A stretch of 64,000 bases of DNA from the NCBI RefSeq assembly GCF_002532045.1, contig NZ_NWTG01000002.1:62001-126000 (forward strand), given 5' to 3'. The stretch is from Bradyrhizobium sp. C9 (GTDB lineage: Bacteria; Pseudomonadota; Alphaproteobacteria; Rhizobiales; Xanthobacteraceae). The position numbers and the translations under genes were made by a program. The notes beneath the pieces were generated by a model. It saw only the letters and a program-made list of their open reading frames with translations. It was not told the origin of the DNA and did not search any database. Numbering within the stretch: the stretch's first letter is position 1; every line of letters starts with the position of its first letter. Shown piece after piece: positions 15,917 through 24,893 of this stretch.

Positions 15917-18900
15917 CTAATGCACCGTGCCCGGCGCCTGCGGGGCGGCTTGCGGCGCGGCCGTCTTGCCCTTCTTCGCCTTGCGCCAGTTCTCGAAACT
16001 CTGCACCACGACGAAGAACGCCGGCACGAACAGCACCGCAAGGCAGGTCGAGGCGATCATGCCGGAGAACACGGTGATGCCGATCGACTTGCGGGCGTTG
16101 GCGCCGGCGCCGGTCGCGATCACCAGCGGCAGCACGCCGAGGATGAAGGCGAACGACGTCATCAGGATCGGCCGGAATCGGGCGCGGGCCGCATCGATCG
16201 CCGATTCCAGCACCGGCTTGCCGTCGCGGATGTGATGCTCGAGCGCGACCTCCACGATCAGGATCGCGTTCTTGGCCGACAGCGCGATCAGGAGGATGGT
16301 GCCGATCTGGGTATAGAGATTGTTCTCGATCCGAAGCGACGTCAGCACCAGCATGGGCCCGAGCAGCGACAGCGGCACCGCCAGGATCACCGAGATCGGC
16401 GCGTACCAGCTCTCATATTGTCCGGCGAGCACGAGATAGACCAGCAGCAGCGCCAGCGCGAAAACATAGTAGATCTGACTGCCGACCTCCTTCTCCTGGT
16501 ACGACATCGCCGTCCATTCATAGCCGGTCCCGGGCGGCAGCGTCTTGGCGGCGATCTCCTCCATCAGCGTCATCGACTGGCCGGAGCTGTAGCCCTGCGA
16601 CGGCAGGCCGATGATGGTCGCGGACGGATAGAGGTTATAGAGGCTGATCAGCGACGGCCCGACCGACGGGGTGATGTTCGCCACGGTGCCGAGCGGGACC
16701 ATGTCGCCATTGCTGTTGCGCACCATCATGTTCTGGATGTCGCGCAGGGTCAGGCGGTATTGCGCATCGGCCTGGGTGTAGACCTGGAAGGTGCGGCCGA
16801 ACTTGGTGAACTGGTTGACGTAGCTCGCGCCGAGATAGGACGACAACGTCGAGAAGATCTGGTCGGTGGTGACGTGCAGCGTCTCGGTCTTGACGCGGTC
16901 GACCTGGACGTCGAACTGCGGCACCATCGAGCGGAACGACGACTGCACCCGTTGCAGCGCAGTTTGGGTCTGCGCATTGCCGACGACGGCGCCGGTCACC
17001 GCCTGCAGCTTGCCGTAATCGGCGTTGCCGTCACGGAGCTGCACCTGCATGGCAAAGCCGGCGGCATTGCCGATGCCCTGGATCGGCGGCGGCGGGATCA
17101 CCAGGATCCGCGCCTCCGGAATCACCGCAAGCTTGTCGTTGAGGCCATAGACCAGCGAGCGCAGATCCTCGCCGGGGCCGCGCGAGCCCCAATCCTTCAG
17201 GATCACATAGGCGACGCCGGCATTGGCGAGGCTCGACGAGTTGTCGAGCGCGGAGATGCCGGCGATCGTGACCACCTGCTCGACGCCAGGTGTCTTGCGG
17301 GCGATCTCGGTGACCTGATCGAGCACCCGCTGGGTGCGATCGATCGCGGCGCCGTCGGGCAGCTGCACCGCGGCCAGCAGGTAGCCCTGGTCCTCGATCG
17401 GAATGAAGCCGGTCGGCACCCGCGACAGCCCGTAGCCGGCAATTCCGATCAGGACCAGCGCGACCAGGACCGAGGCCTTGGCGTGGCCGGCAATGCCGCC
17501 GATGATCCGGGTGTAGCCCCGCTCCACCCGGTCATAGACCGCATTGAAGCCGCGGTAGAAGAAATTGCGCTGCTCTGGCGGCACCGGCGGGCGCAGCCAT
17601 AGCGCGCATTGCGTCGGCTTCAAGGTCGCGGCATTGACGGCGCTGAGCAGCGCGGTCGCCGCAATCACCAGGGCGAATTGCGCATACATCCGGCCGGTCA
17701 GCCCCGGCAGGAAGGCCGCCGGCAGGAACACCGAGATCAGCACCAGCGTGATGCCGACGATCGGCGCGAACAATTCGTCCATCGCCTTGATCGCGGCATC
17801 GTGCCCGGACATGCCGCGCTCGATATTGTGCGCGGCGCCTTCGACCACCACGATGGCGTCGTCGACCACGATGCCGATCGCCAGCACGATCGCAAACAGC
17901 GTCGAGAGATTGATGGTGAAGCCGAGCGCGGCCATCGCCGCGAACGCGCCGATGATGGTGACCGGCACCGTGGTCGCGGGCACCAGCATCGCCCGCCAGT
18001 CCTGCAGGAACACCAGGATCACGACCAGCACCAGCAGGCCGGCCTCGATCAGCGTCCGATAGACCTCGTCGATCGAGGCCTGGACGAACTTGGTGGTGTC
18101 GAACGGCGTGTCGTATTTGATGTCCTGCGGGAACTGCTTGGCGAGCTGCGCCACCTTCTTCTGCACTTCCTTCTCGACCTGCAGCGCGTTGGCGCCCGGC
18201 GAGAGGAACACGCCGATGCCGGTGGCCGGCTTCTGGTTGAGCGAGAACACCTGGCTGTAGGTCTGCGCGCCGAGCTCGACCGAACCGAGATCGCGGACGC
18301 GGATGACGTCGCCGACATTGCCGGTCTTGACGATGATGTTCTCGAACTGGCTCGCATCGTCGAGCCGGCCGTTGACGTTCAGCGTGTACTGGAACGCCTG
18401 CCCCTGCGGCGCGGGCGGCGCGCCGACCTGGCCCGCGGTGACCTGCTGGCTCTGCTGCTGGATCGCCTGGATGACGTCCTGCGGCATCAGCCCGCGCGCC
18501 TGCAGCTTGTTCGGATCGAGCCACACCCGCATCGAATACTGCCCGGCGCCGAACACCGTGACGTTGCCGACACCGGGCAGACGCGACAGCTCGTCGCGAA
18601 TGTTGATGGTGGCATAATTCGACAGGAACAGGCTGTCGTAGGTCTTGTTCGGCGAAGTCAGGGTCACGAACAGCAGGATCGAGGTAGACTTTTTCTGCAC
18701 CGTGACGCCCTGGTTCTGCACCGCGGTCGGCAGCTGCGACAGTGCCGAGGAGACGCGGTTCTGCACCAGCACCTGCGCGAAGTTCAGGTCAGTGCCGATC
18801 TTGAAGGTCACCGTCAGCGTGTAGGTGCCGTCGGCGCCGCTGTAGGACTGCATGTAGAGCATGTCCTCGACGCCGTTGACCTGCTGCTCGATCGGCAGCG

Positions 18901-19087
18901 CCACGGTGTCGATCACGGTTTTTGCCGACGCTCCGGGATAGCGCGTCGTCACCTGGACGGTCGGCGGCACCACATCGGGATATTGCGCGACCGCAAGATT
19001 GAACAGCGCGACGCCGCCGATCAGGATCATCAGGATCGCGATGACGTTGGAAAGCACCGGCCGCTCGATGAAGAATTTCGAGATCAT
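15917..19087 (-). CDS. RND efflux transporter permease subunit (AcrB/MexB, HAE1 family)
   Basis: This 1056-residue inner-membrane protein is full length for the family. It begins MISKFFIERPVLSNVIAIL, has the periplasmic docking and pore domains, and shows the transmembrane proton-relay acidic pair in IVVDDAIVVVE. Further family signatures are FVPAFFVVV near the end and the repeat structure of two six-helix bundles. It exports hydrophobic or amphiphilic compounds from the periplasm and inner leaflet, driven by protons, with an adaptor and an outer-membrane channel. The adaptor gene lies 10 bases upstream. No TolC-type channel or TetR repressor gene is adjacent, so the pump probably shares a channel encoded elsewhere. 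Confidence 0.95.
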   Translation of the reverse strand: MISKFFIERPVLSNVIAILMILIGGVALFNLAVAQYPDVVPPTVQVTTRYPGASAKTVIDTVALPIEQQVNGVEDMLYMQSYSGADGTYTLTVTFKIGTDLNFAQVLVQNRVSSALSQLPTAVQNQGVTVQKKSTSILLFVTLTSPNKTYDSLFLSNYATINIRDELSRLPGVGNVTVFGAGQYSMRVWLDPNKLQARGLMPQDVIQAIQQQSQQVTAGQVGAPPAPQGQAFQYTLNVNGRLDDASQFENIIVKTGNVGDVIRVRDLGSVELGAQTYSQVFSLNQKPATGIGVFLSPGANALQVEKEVQKKVAQLAKQFPQDIKYDTPFDTTKFVQASIDEVYRTLIEAGLLVLVVILVFLQDWRAMLVPATTVPVTIIGAFAAMAALGFTINLSTLFAIVLAIGIVVDDAIVVVEGAAHNIERGMSGHDAAIKAMDELFAPIVGITLVLISVFLPAAFLPGLTGRMYAQFALVIAATALLSAVNAATLKPTQCALWLRPPVPPEQRNFFYRGFNAVYDRVERGYTRIIGGIAGHAKASVLVALVLIGIAGYGLSRVPTGFIPIEDQGYLLAAVQLPDGAAIDRTQRVLDQVTEIARKTPGVEQVVTIAGISALDNSSSLANAGVAYVILKDWGSRGPGEDLRSLVYGLNDKLAVIPEARILVIPPPPIQGIGNAAGFAMQVQLRDGNADYGKLQAVTGAVVGNAQTQTALQRVQSSFRSMVPQFDVQVDRVKTETLHVTTDQIFSTLSSYLGASYVNQFTKFGRTFQVYTQADAQYRLTLRDIQNMMVRNSNGDMVPLGTVANITPSVGPSLISLYNLYPSATIIGLPSQGYSSGQSMTLMEEIAAKTLPPGTGYEWTAMSYQEKEVGSQIYYVFALALLLVYLVLAGQYESWYAPISVILAVPLSLLGPMLVLTSLRIENNLYTQIGTILLIALSAKNAILIVEVALEHHIRDGKPVLESAIDAARARFRPILMTSFAFILGVLPLVIATGAGANARKSIGITVFSGMIASTCLAVLFVPAFFVVVQSFENWRKAKKGKTAAPQAAPQAPGTVH

Positions 19088-19097
19088 GGCGCGCCCC

Positions 19098-20300
19098 TCA
19101 CTTGGTCGGTGCCGGCGTCGCGTCGCCCTTCTGCATCTGCGGATCGACCTTCTGCCCCGGGATCGCGCGCAACAATCCGGCGGTCACGACGCGGTCGTCG
19201 GCCTTCAGCCCGCTCTCGATGACGCGCAGCCCCTCGTCGAGCGGGCCGGTCGTCACCTTGCGCTGCTCGACCACATTGTCGGCATTGACGACCAGCACGT
19301 AGCGGCCGGCCTGGTCGCTGCCGATCGCGACGTCGGGCACCAGCAGCGCGTTCTCCTGCTTGGTGAAGGGCACGCGAACGCGGACATAGAACCCCGGCAG
19401 CAGCACGCGATCCGGATTGGGTATCAAGCCACGGACGGGAAGCGTTCCGGTCGACTGATTGACGGTCGGCGCGACGTAATCGAGCTTGCCCTTGTGCGGA
19501 TAGCCGGCTTCGGTCTGCAGGCCGACCTCGACCGGCAACTGCCTGATGTCGTTGACCGTCATGCCGAGGCGGCGCGCCTCGTCCCGCACCCGCTGCACGT
19601 CCTGTTCGTTGACGTTGAAATTCACGTAGATCGGATCGAGCTGCACGATGGTGGCAAGCTGGGTGGGCGAGGCCACGCCGACCAGTTCGCCGACCGAGAC
19701 CAGATGGTTGCTGACGATGCCGTCGAACGGCGCGGCCACATTGGTGTAGCCGTAATTGACCGCGGCGATCTTGGTGTTGACCTGGGCCTGCTGCAGATTG
19801 GCCTGGGCGTTGTCCCGCGTCGAGGTCGAGTTTTCCAGCGTCGCCTGCGAGACCGCCTGGCGCTGCACCAGATCCTGCTGCCGCTTGTAATCGGACTCGG
19901 CCTGCTTCACCGTTGCCTGTGCGCCGACCTCCGCAGCCTGTGCCTGCTCCAGCTTCAGCTTGTAGGTCTCCGGCTCGATCGTGAAAAGGGAGGCCCCCTC
20001 CTTCACGAAAGTGCCGTCCTGGTAGTTGATCGCCTGCAGAAAGCCCTGCACGCGCGCGACCAGATCGACGGTCTTGATCGGCGCGGTGTTTCCGGTTGCG
20101 TCCAGATAGCGCGTGATCGCGCGCTGCACCGGCGGCGCGACTTCGACCTTGGGCGGCGGCGGCGCAACAAAACTGTTTTGCTCGCAGGCACTTAAACTGA
20201 CAAGGGCGGCTATGGCGAAGGCGATGCGCAGAAGCGGCGCATTTCGCAGCCGCACAAAATCGCTCTGACTGAAATGTGCCGACGCGCGCGCATGCCTCAT
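19098..20300 (-). CDS. RND efflux periplasmic adaptor (membrane fusion protein)
   Basis: The 400-residue protein has a lipoprotein-type signal with lipobox LSAC near residue 38, so it is probably anchored to the inner membrane facing the periplasm. It then shows the lipoyl-type segment (RVQGFLQAINYQDGTFVKEGASLF), a coiled-coil hairpin rich in Ala and Gln (VKQAESDYKRQQDLVQRQAVSQ), the APFDGIV strand and beta-barrel domains. It links the RND permease just downstream to an outer-membrane channel. The ATG follows GGCTCGGAA. The promoter should lie in the 204 bases before the divergent Cys-rich protein gene. Confidence 0.93.
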   Translation of the reverse strand: MRHARASAHFSQSDFVRLRNAPLLRIAFAIAALVSLSACEQNSFVAPPPPKVEVAPPVQRAITRYLDATGNTAPIKTVDLVARVQGFLQAINYQDGTFVKEGASLFTIEPETYKLKLEQAQAAEVGAQATVKQAESDYKRQQDLVQRQAVSQATLENSTSTRDNAQANLQQAQVNTKIAAVNYGYTNVAAPFDGIVSNHLVSVGELVGVASPTQLATIVQLDPIYVNFNVNEQDVQRVRDEARRLGMTVNDIRQLPVEVGLQTEAGYPHKGKLDYVAPTVNQSTGTLPVRGLIPNPDRVLLPGFYVRVRVPFTKQENALLVPDVAIGSDQAGRYVLVVNADNVVEQRKVTTGPLDEGLRVIESGLKADDRVVTAGLLRAIPGQKVDPQMQKGDATPAPTK

Positions 20301-20504
20301 TTCCGAGCCTCAATTCAAATGACTTAATTCAAAGATATCGAAGCGAGCAAAAAATTCAGCCGGCCCCTTCCATAGCAACAATCCGCTTGCAGCGGAACTC
20401 GAAAGCGAAAATGATGCCGCTCGCGAAGGTTGTTAGAGCAAAACTATTTCAGACTCAGTTCAGTTGAGCCGGAGGCTGCCGGCGCGACCAGAGGATTTAT
20501 TCAA

Positions 20505-21266
20505 ATGATCAACGCGTTGACACGTGCAACGAGGCTCTCCGCATGGCTCGCGCTTGCGGCATTGATGAGCACCGCGCCGGCCTTGTCGCAGGCGCCGAGC
20601 CAGGCGCAGCGCGACGCCATCAAGTCGCAATGCCGCAACGATTACATCGCGCACTGCTCCAGCGTGCCGCCCGGCGGCGAAGCGTCACTGCAATGCCTGC
20701 AGAAGAACATGGCAAGCCTTGCGCCCGGCTGCGCCAGCGCCGTGAAGGCGGTGGAAGCTCCAAGCGCTGCGCCCGCAGCAGCCAAGTCCGACGCGGCTCC
20801 GGCGGCGACGGCGGCCAAGCCCGCGGAGACGGCGACGCCGAAGGCCGCGGCAGGAAAGCCAAGCAACGCGCAGATCTCCGCGATCCGCAGCGCGTGCCGC
20901 TCGGATTATCCCAAGGTCTGCGCCGGCGTGCCGACCGGCGGTGCGCCGGCACTGCAGTGCCTGGAGAAGAACAAGGACAAGCTCTCGCCGGCCTGCGAGA
21001 AGGCCGTGGCCGGCGGTGGCGCCGCGCCGGCGGCGGGTGCCGCGACTGCGGCAGCACCGGCCGCGGCTCCGGCGGTGATCGTGTTGCGGCCGCTGCGGCC
21101 GCGTGAAGAGCTGTTCGTGCTGCGTTCGGCCTGCGGGGGCGACGTCCGCTCGATCTGCGGCGGCGTGCAGCCGGGCGGCGGCCGGATCGTGCAATGCCTG
21201 GCGACCAATGCCGGCTCGCTCTCGCCGGCGTGCCGCGACGTGCTCGCGCCGTTCGCGGCGCGGTGA
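20505..21266 (+). CDS. Secreted protein with three four-cysteine repeats (GLG1-type Cys-rich repeat)
   Basis: The 253-residue protein starts with a signal peptide (cleavage near ALSQA, residue 30; ATG after GAGGA). It holds three repeats whose cysteines lie at 43/51/64/76, 131/139/152/164 and 210/218/231/243. The spacing of 8, 13 and 12 residues is identical each time, and each repeat has a VxPGG or VPTGG turn, LQCL and L-x-P-x-C. The repeats are separated by Ala/Pro-rich linkers. This resembles the Cys-rich repeat known from Golgi protein GLG1 and found in many rhizobial periplasmic proteins. It is probably disulphide-bonded and periplasmic; function unknown. A one-repeat paralogue follows. 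Confidence 0.82.
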   Translation: MINALTRATRLSAWLALAALMSTAPALSQAPSQAQRDAIKSQCRNDYIAHCSSVPPGGEASLQCLQKNMASLAPGCASAVKAVEAPSAAPAAAKSDAAPAATAAKPAETATPKAAAGKPSNAQISAIRSACRSDYPKVCAGVPTGGAPALQCLEKNKDKLSPACEKAVAGGGAAPAAGAATAAAPAAAPAVIVLRPLRPREELFVLRSACGGDVRSICGGVQPGGGRIVQCLATNAGSLSPACRDVLAPFAAR

Positions 21267-21306
21267 TCCTGTTGTCACGCGACTGATCGGAAAAAGGGAG
21301 CGATCG

Positions 21307-21531
21307 ATGCTGCGTCTTGTCCTGACCGTCGCGCTGCTTTGCGGCACAACCGCCGTCGTCTACGCCCAGGAGCTCACGTCTGCGCAACGCGACGCCTGCA
21401 TGGGGGATTACCAGAAGTTCTGCAAGAGCGTGACGCCGGGCGGCGGGCGCATCATCGCCTGCCTTGCCAAGCAGAGCGACAAGCTGACGCCGGCCTGCAA
21501 GAAGGTGCTGGCGGAGGCGGAGAAGAAATAG
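21307..21531 (+). CDS. Secreted single four-cysteine-repeat protein
   Basis: The 74-residue protein is a signal peptide (cleavage after VVYA, residue 20) followed by one Cys-rich repeat. Its cysteines are at 31, 39, 52 and 64, the same 8-13-12 spacing as in the neighbouring three-repeat protein, with VTPGGG and LTPAC. It lies 40 bases downstream on the same strand and is probably co-transcribed. It could represent the ancestral unit or a duplication product. Function unknown, presumably periplasmic. Confidence 0.8.
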   Translation: MLRLVLTVALLCGTTAVVYAQELTSAQRDACMGDYQKFCKSVTPGGGRIIACLAKQSDKLTPACKKVLAEAEKK

Positions 21532-21554
21532 CCGCGCAGGCGGTGAGACGACGG

Positions 21555-21577
21555 GTGTCCGGCGATTTGCCGGGCAC
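21555..21577 (+). terminator. Hairpin after the Cys-rich protein genes
   Basis: GTGTCCGGC and GCCGGGCAC can form a nine-base stem with one mismatch around GATTT. It follows the second Cys-rich gene by about 24 bases. No T-run follows, so termination is only a suggestion. Confidence 0.35.
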
Positions 21578-21640
21578 GGAGCCGCAGCACCTTGTTGTCA
21601 CAAACAGGCCAACCAACCTCACTCCGGGAGAGGGAATAAC

Positions 21641-21853
21641 ATGCGCTCATTATTGCTGATCGCTGCGGCCCTGCTGTCCTTTGCCGCGACCATGACCTTC
21701 GAGTCCTCCGATGCCAACGCCGTCGTGTGCGGGCGCGGCCCCTATCGTGCCGGATGCGCGAGCACGCGCGGCGCGGTCGTCGTCCGCAAGCCCGTGGTTG
21801 CCGGCTGCCGCTGGGTATGGGTCGGCGGGGTCAAGGTCCGCCGCTGCTACTGA
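21641..21853 (+). CDS. Small secreted hypothetical protein
   Basis: The 70-residue product has a signal peptide (MRSLLLIAAALLSFAATMTF, cleavage after ANA) and a short mature part with Gly, Arg and four Cys (VVCGRGPYRAGC, GCRWVWVGGVKVRRCY). GGGAGAGGGAAT precedes the ATG. This kind of tiny Cys/Arg-rich periplasmic protein is frequent in Bradyrhizobium-type genomes; I know no function. Confidence 0.65.
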   Translation: MRSLLLIAAALLSFAATMTFESSDANAVVCGRGPYRAGCASTRGAVVVRKPVVAGCRWVWVGGVKVRRCY

Positions 21854-21935
21854 GCCGCTCGCCGCCGGGCTTCTAGCCGCCGCGCGCATTTTCCCTCTGG
21901 CGTTCCTGCCGGAGGGCGATTAGGCTGGACCCGAA

Positions 21936-21955
21936 TTGTAAGTACACTGTCAATC
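21936..21955. promoter_or_regulatory. Probable MarR operator upstream of the salicylyl-CoA hydroxylase-like gene
   Basis: ATTGTAAGTACACTGTCAAT is a partial palindrome (14 of 20 positions symmetric) differing at two positions from the site before the gentisate dioxygenase gene. It overlaps a possible -10 element TACACT. The shared site suggests common control, most simply by the MarR protein encoded nearby. Confidence 0.6.
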
Positions 21956-21968
21956 TGGGAGGCAGACG

Positions 21969-23099
21969 TTGCGGATCGCCGTGATCGGCGGAGGGCCCGG
22001 CGGGCTCTATTTCGCCTATCTCTGGAAGAAGCGTCATCCTGACGCCGAGATCGATCTGTTCGAGCAGAACGCAGCCGGCGCCACCTGGGGCTTCGGCGTG
22101 GTGTTCTCCGAGCAGGCGCTGGAGTTTCTGCGCGCCGACGACCCTGAGACGGTCGACGCCATCACCCCAAGGATGGAGAGCTGGAAGAACATCACGCTCA
22201 ATCTGCGCGGCGAGAGCGTCGAGATCGACGGCGTCGGGTTCTCCTCGATCGGCCGGCTGGCGCTGCTGACGATCCTGCAGCAGCGCGTGCGCAGCACGGG
22301 CGTCACGCCGCGCTTCGACACCGTGGTGCAATCGGTCGACCAGCTCAGGGATTACGACCTGATCGTCGCTGCCGACGGGCTGAACTCGATGGTTCGCCGT
22401 GGTGATGAGGCCGCGTTCGGCGCGTCAGTCACGCATTCGACCAACAAGTTCGCCTGGTACGGCACCACCAAACCCTTCGCGACGCTGTCGCAGACCTTTG
22501 TCGCAACCGACCGCGGCAGCTTCAACGCCCATCACTATCGCTACGCGAAGGACATGAGCACCTTCCTGGTCGAGTGCGACGCGGCAACCTGGGAAGCCTA
22601 CGGCTTCGCCGACAAGACGATCGAGGAGTCGCAGGCGATCTGCGAAGACGCGTTCGCCGCGACCCTGGACGGTCACAGACTGATCTCGAACAAATCGGTG
22701 TGGCGCAATTTCCCGTGGATCTGGAACGAGCGCTGGTCGCACGGCAACATGGTGCTGATCGGTGACGCGCTGCATTCCGCGCATTTCTCGATCGGCTCCG
22801 GCACGCGGCTGGCAATCGAGGATGCGATCGCGCTGACCAAGGCGCTCGAGGCCGAGGGCGGCATCGCCGCTGCGCTTGCCCGCTACGAGAGCGAGCGCAA
22901 GCCGATCGTGAAGAAGCTCGTCACCGCGGCGCGGACCAGCGCCGACTGGTACGAGCATTTCCCGGCGCATATGAAGCACGACCTGATGGATTTCGCCTAC
23001 AGCTACATCACCCGCTCCGGCCGGATCGACGACGCGCGGTTGCGCGCGATGTCGCCCGCCTTCATGGCCCGTTACGAAGCAGCAAAAGGACGCTCATGA
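21969..23099 (+). CDS. FAD monooxygenase similar to salicylyl-CoA 5-hydroxylase / 2-aminobenzoyl-CoA monooxygenase domain
   Basis: The 376-residue protein begins MRIAVIGGGPGGLYFAYL (FAD Rossmann motif) and has the ATWGFGVVFSEQALEFL segment, VAADGLNSMVR and GDALHSAHFSIGSGTRLAIEDA. That combination is typical of monooxygenases acting on aryl-CoA thioesters such as salicylyl-CoA, rather than free acids. The C-terminal old-yellow-enzyme domain found in bifunctional relatives is missing. The TTG start is supported by GGGAGGC 5 bases upstream. Its stop overlaps the following aryl-CoA ligase start (ATGA), so the pair should act in sequence: ligase makes the CoA ester, this enzyme hydroxylates it, giving gentisyl-CoA if the substrate is salicylate. 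The exact substrate is inferred. Confidence 0.75.
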   Translation: MRIAVIGGGPGGLYFAYLWKKRHPDAEIDLFEQNAAGATWGFGVVFSEQALEFLRADDPETVDAITPRMESWKNITLNLRGESVEIDGVGFSSIGRLALLTILQQRVRSTGVTPRFDTVVQSVDQLRDYDLIVAADGLNSMVRRGDEAAFGASVTHSTNKFAWYGTTKPFATLSQTFVATDRGSFNAHHYRYAKDMSTFLVECDAATWEAYGFADKTIEESQAICEDAFAATLDGHRLISNKSVWRNFPWIWNERWSHGNMVLIGDALHSAHFSIGSGTRLAIEDAIALTKALEAEGGIAAALARYESERKPIVKKLVTAARTSADWYEHFPAHMKHDLMDFAYSYITRSGRIDDARLRAMSPAFMARYEAAKGRS

Positions 23100-24706
23100 C
23101 CGGGATCGCCGACCAGGTTCCGCTGGACAGTCCCGGTTCGCGCGAGATCGGCTTCGCGCTTCCCGAGCGCTACAATGCGAGCCGCATCCTGTTCGACAAT
23201 CTCGGCAACGGGAATGCCGAACGCCTGGCGCTGACCGGTCCGGCCGGCACGCGAACCTATCGCGAGCTCTGTGCCGATGCCGCCCGCTGGGGCCACGCTT
23301 TGGTGTCACTTGGACTGCAGCGCGGCGACCGCGTCTTGCTGTTCCTCGACGACACACCGGCCTATCCGGCGGCGTTCTTCGGCGCGGTGCGCGCCGGCTT
23401 CGTGCCGCTGCTCATCAACACGCTGACGACGCCGGAGCTGCTGCAATTCTATCTGTCCGACGCCGGTGCGCAGGTCGCCGTCACCGATGCCGAGTTCTGC
23501 TCGCGCTTCAACGCCGAGGCCTGCAAGGACACGCCGCTGCGCACGCTGGTCGTGGTCAATGGCACGGGCGCCGGGCATGCCGTCGCGGAGACGCGTAACG
23601 CCGGCGGCTGGCTGCATACGTTTCCCACCGAGCTTGACGCGGCCGACACCCATCGCAACGAGATGGCGTTCTGGATGTATTCGTCGGGCTCGACCGGCCG
23701 CCCCAAGGGCATCGTGCATCTGCAGCACGACATGGCCTATAGCGAGCTCGCGTTCGCCCGCAACGTGCTGAAGCTTCAGCCCGGCGACATCTGCTTCTCG
23801 GTGCCGAAGATCTTCTTCGCCTACGGCTTCGGCAATTCGATCACGTTTCCCTTCTCGGTCGGCGCCGCGACGCTGCTGCTGCCGGGCCAGCCCAAGCCGG
23901 CCGCGATCTTCGCGGCGATCGCCCAGTATCGCCCGACCGTGTTCTTCGGCCTGCCGACGCTCTACATCACCCTGACCAAGGCCGAAGGCGCCGAGCAAGC
24001 CGATTTCTCCTCGCTGCGGATGGCGGTCTCGGCCGCCGAGGTGCTGTCGGCCGACGTGTTCAACGGCTGGAAGCGGCTCACCGGGCTCGAGATCATCGAA
24101 GGGCTCGGCTCGACCGAGGTGCTGCACGTCTATCTCAGCAACCGCACGGAGCAGAAGAAGCTCGGCGCCGCGGGCCTGCGCGTGCCCGGCTACGAGATCA
24201 TGCTGCGCGACAGCGCCGGCCGCGAGGTCGGCGACAATGAGGAAGGCATTTTGTGGGTGCGCGGCGATTCCGCGACGCCGCTGTACTGGAACAGGCCGGA
24301 CAAGACCGCCGAGACCGTGCGCGAGGACGGCTGGATCTACACCGGCGATCGCTTCGTGCGCGACAGCGACGGCTTCCACTTCTTCCGCGGCCGCGCCGAC
24401 GATCTCGTCAAGATCTCCGGCCAGTGGGTCTATCCGTTGGAGGTCGAGCTGTGCCTCGCCGATCATCCCGACGTCCGCGAATGCGCCGTCTACGCCGCCG
24501 AATTGCCCGACCGACGCATGACGCTGCGGGCGGTGGTGGTGATGAACAGGGCCGGCTTCGACACCGATGAGGCGGCGCGGCGGTTGCAGGATTACGTCAA
24601 GACGAAGCTTTTGCCCTACAAATATCCGCGCGAGGTCAAGTTCATCGACGAGTTGCCGAAGACCGGAACGGGGAAGATCGACCGGCAGGCGGTGATGCGG
24701 ATGTAG
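23096..24706 (+). CDS. Benzoate-CoA ligase family enzyme
   Basis: The 536-residue adenylate-forming enzyme has the P-loop-like SSGSTGRPKG (near residue 200), the aromatic-pocket region KIFFAYGFGNS, GLGSTEVLHVYLSN, the hinge motif YTGDRF and the C-terminal lysine motif PKTGTGKIDRQ. This pattern and the opening RYNASRILFDNL match the benzoate/2-aminobenzoate/hydroxybenzoate-CoA ligases. It activates an aromatic acid with ATP and CoA. It overlaps the preceding monooxygenase gene by four bases and shares its promoter, which carries the putative MarR operator. Salicylate or 3-hydroxybenzoate are plausible substrates given the gentisate genes nearby. Confidence 0.85.
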   Translation: MTGIADQVPLDSPGSREIGFALPERYNASRILFDNLGNGNAERLALTGPAGTRTYRELCADAARWGHALVSLGLQRGDRVLLFLDDTPAYPAAFFGAVRAGFVPLLINTLTTPELLQFYLSDAGAQVAVTDAEFCSRFNAEACKDTPLRTLVVVNGTGAGHAVAETRNAGGWLHTFPTELDAADTHRNEMAFWMYSSGSTGRPKGIVHLQHDMAYSELAFARNVLKLQPGDICFSVPKIFFAYGFGNSITFPFSVGAATLLLPGQPKPAAIFAAIAQYRPTVFFGLPTLYITLTKAEGAEQADFSSLRMAVSAAEVLSADVFNGWKRLTGLEIIEGLGSTEVLHVYLSNRTEQKKLGAAGLRVPGYEIMLRDSAGREVGDNEEGILWVRGDSATPLYWNRPDKTAETVREDGWIYTGDRFVRDSDGFHFFRGRADDLVKISGQWVYPLEVELCLADHPDVRECAVYAAELPDRRMTLRAVVVMNRAGFDTDEAARRLQDYVKTKLLPYKYPREVKFIDELPKTGTGKIDRQAVMRM

Positions 24707-24731
24707 AGCGCACCGTCGCCACAAATTCGAT

Positions 24732-24851
24732 GTCGTCCCGGCGGAGGCCGGGACCCATAACCACAAGTGTTTGTGGTGCGAAGGCTGGGGCTCCAGCCTG
24801 CCATGACAACGCCCTTCGGTGGCTATGGGTCCCGGCCTTCGCCGGGACGAC
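24732..24851. repeat. Long paired palindromic repeat (CCCGGCGGAGGCCGGG subtype)
   Basis: GTCGTCCCGGCGGAGGCCGG and the inverted CCGGCCTTCGCCGGGACGAC bracket GACCCATAACCAC and GGTGGCTATGGGTC. It separates convergent genes. It is the same family as 8151-8280 and 28426-28547. Confidence 0.85.
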
Positions 24852-24893
24852 AGAGAACGCGGCGATCGCGTCGCGTACGTCGACCACCGGCAG

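Noticed and set aside
17609..19222. 537-codon open frame on the plus strand
   Set aside because: Antisense to the RND permease gene; composition (Arg/Asp/His) is that of a mirror frame and no domain is seen.
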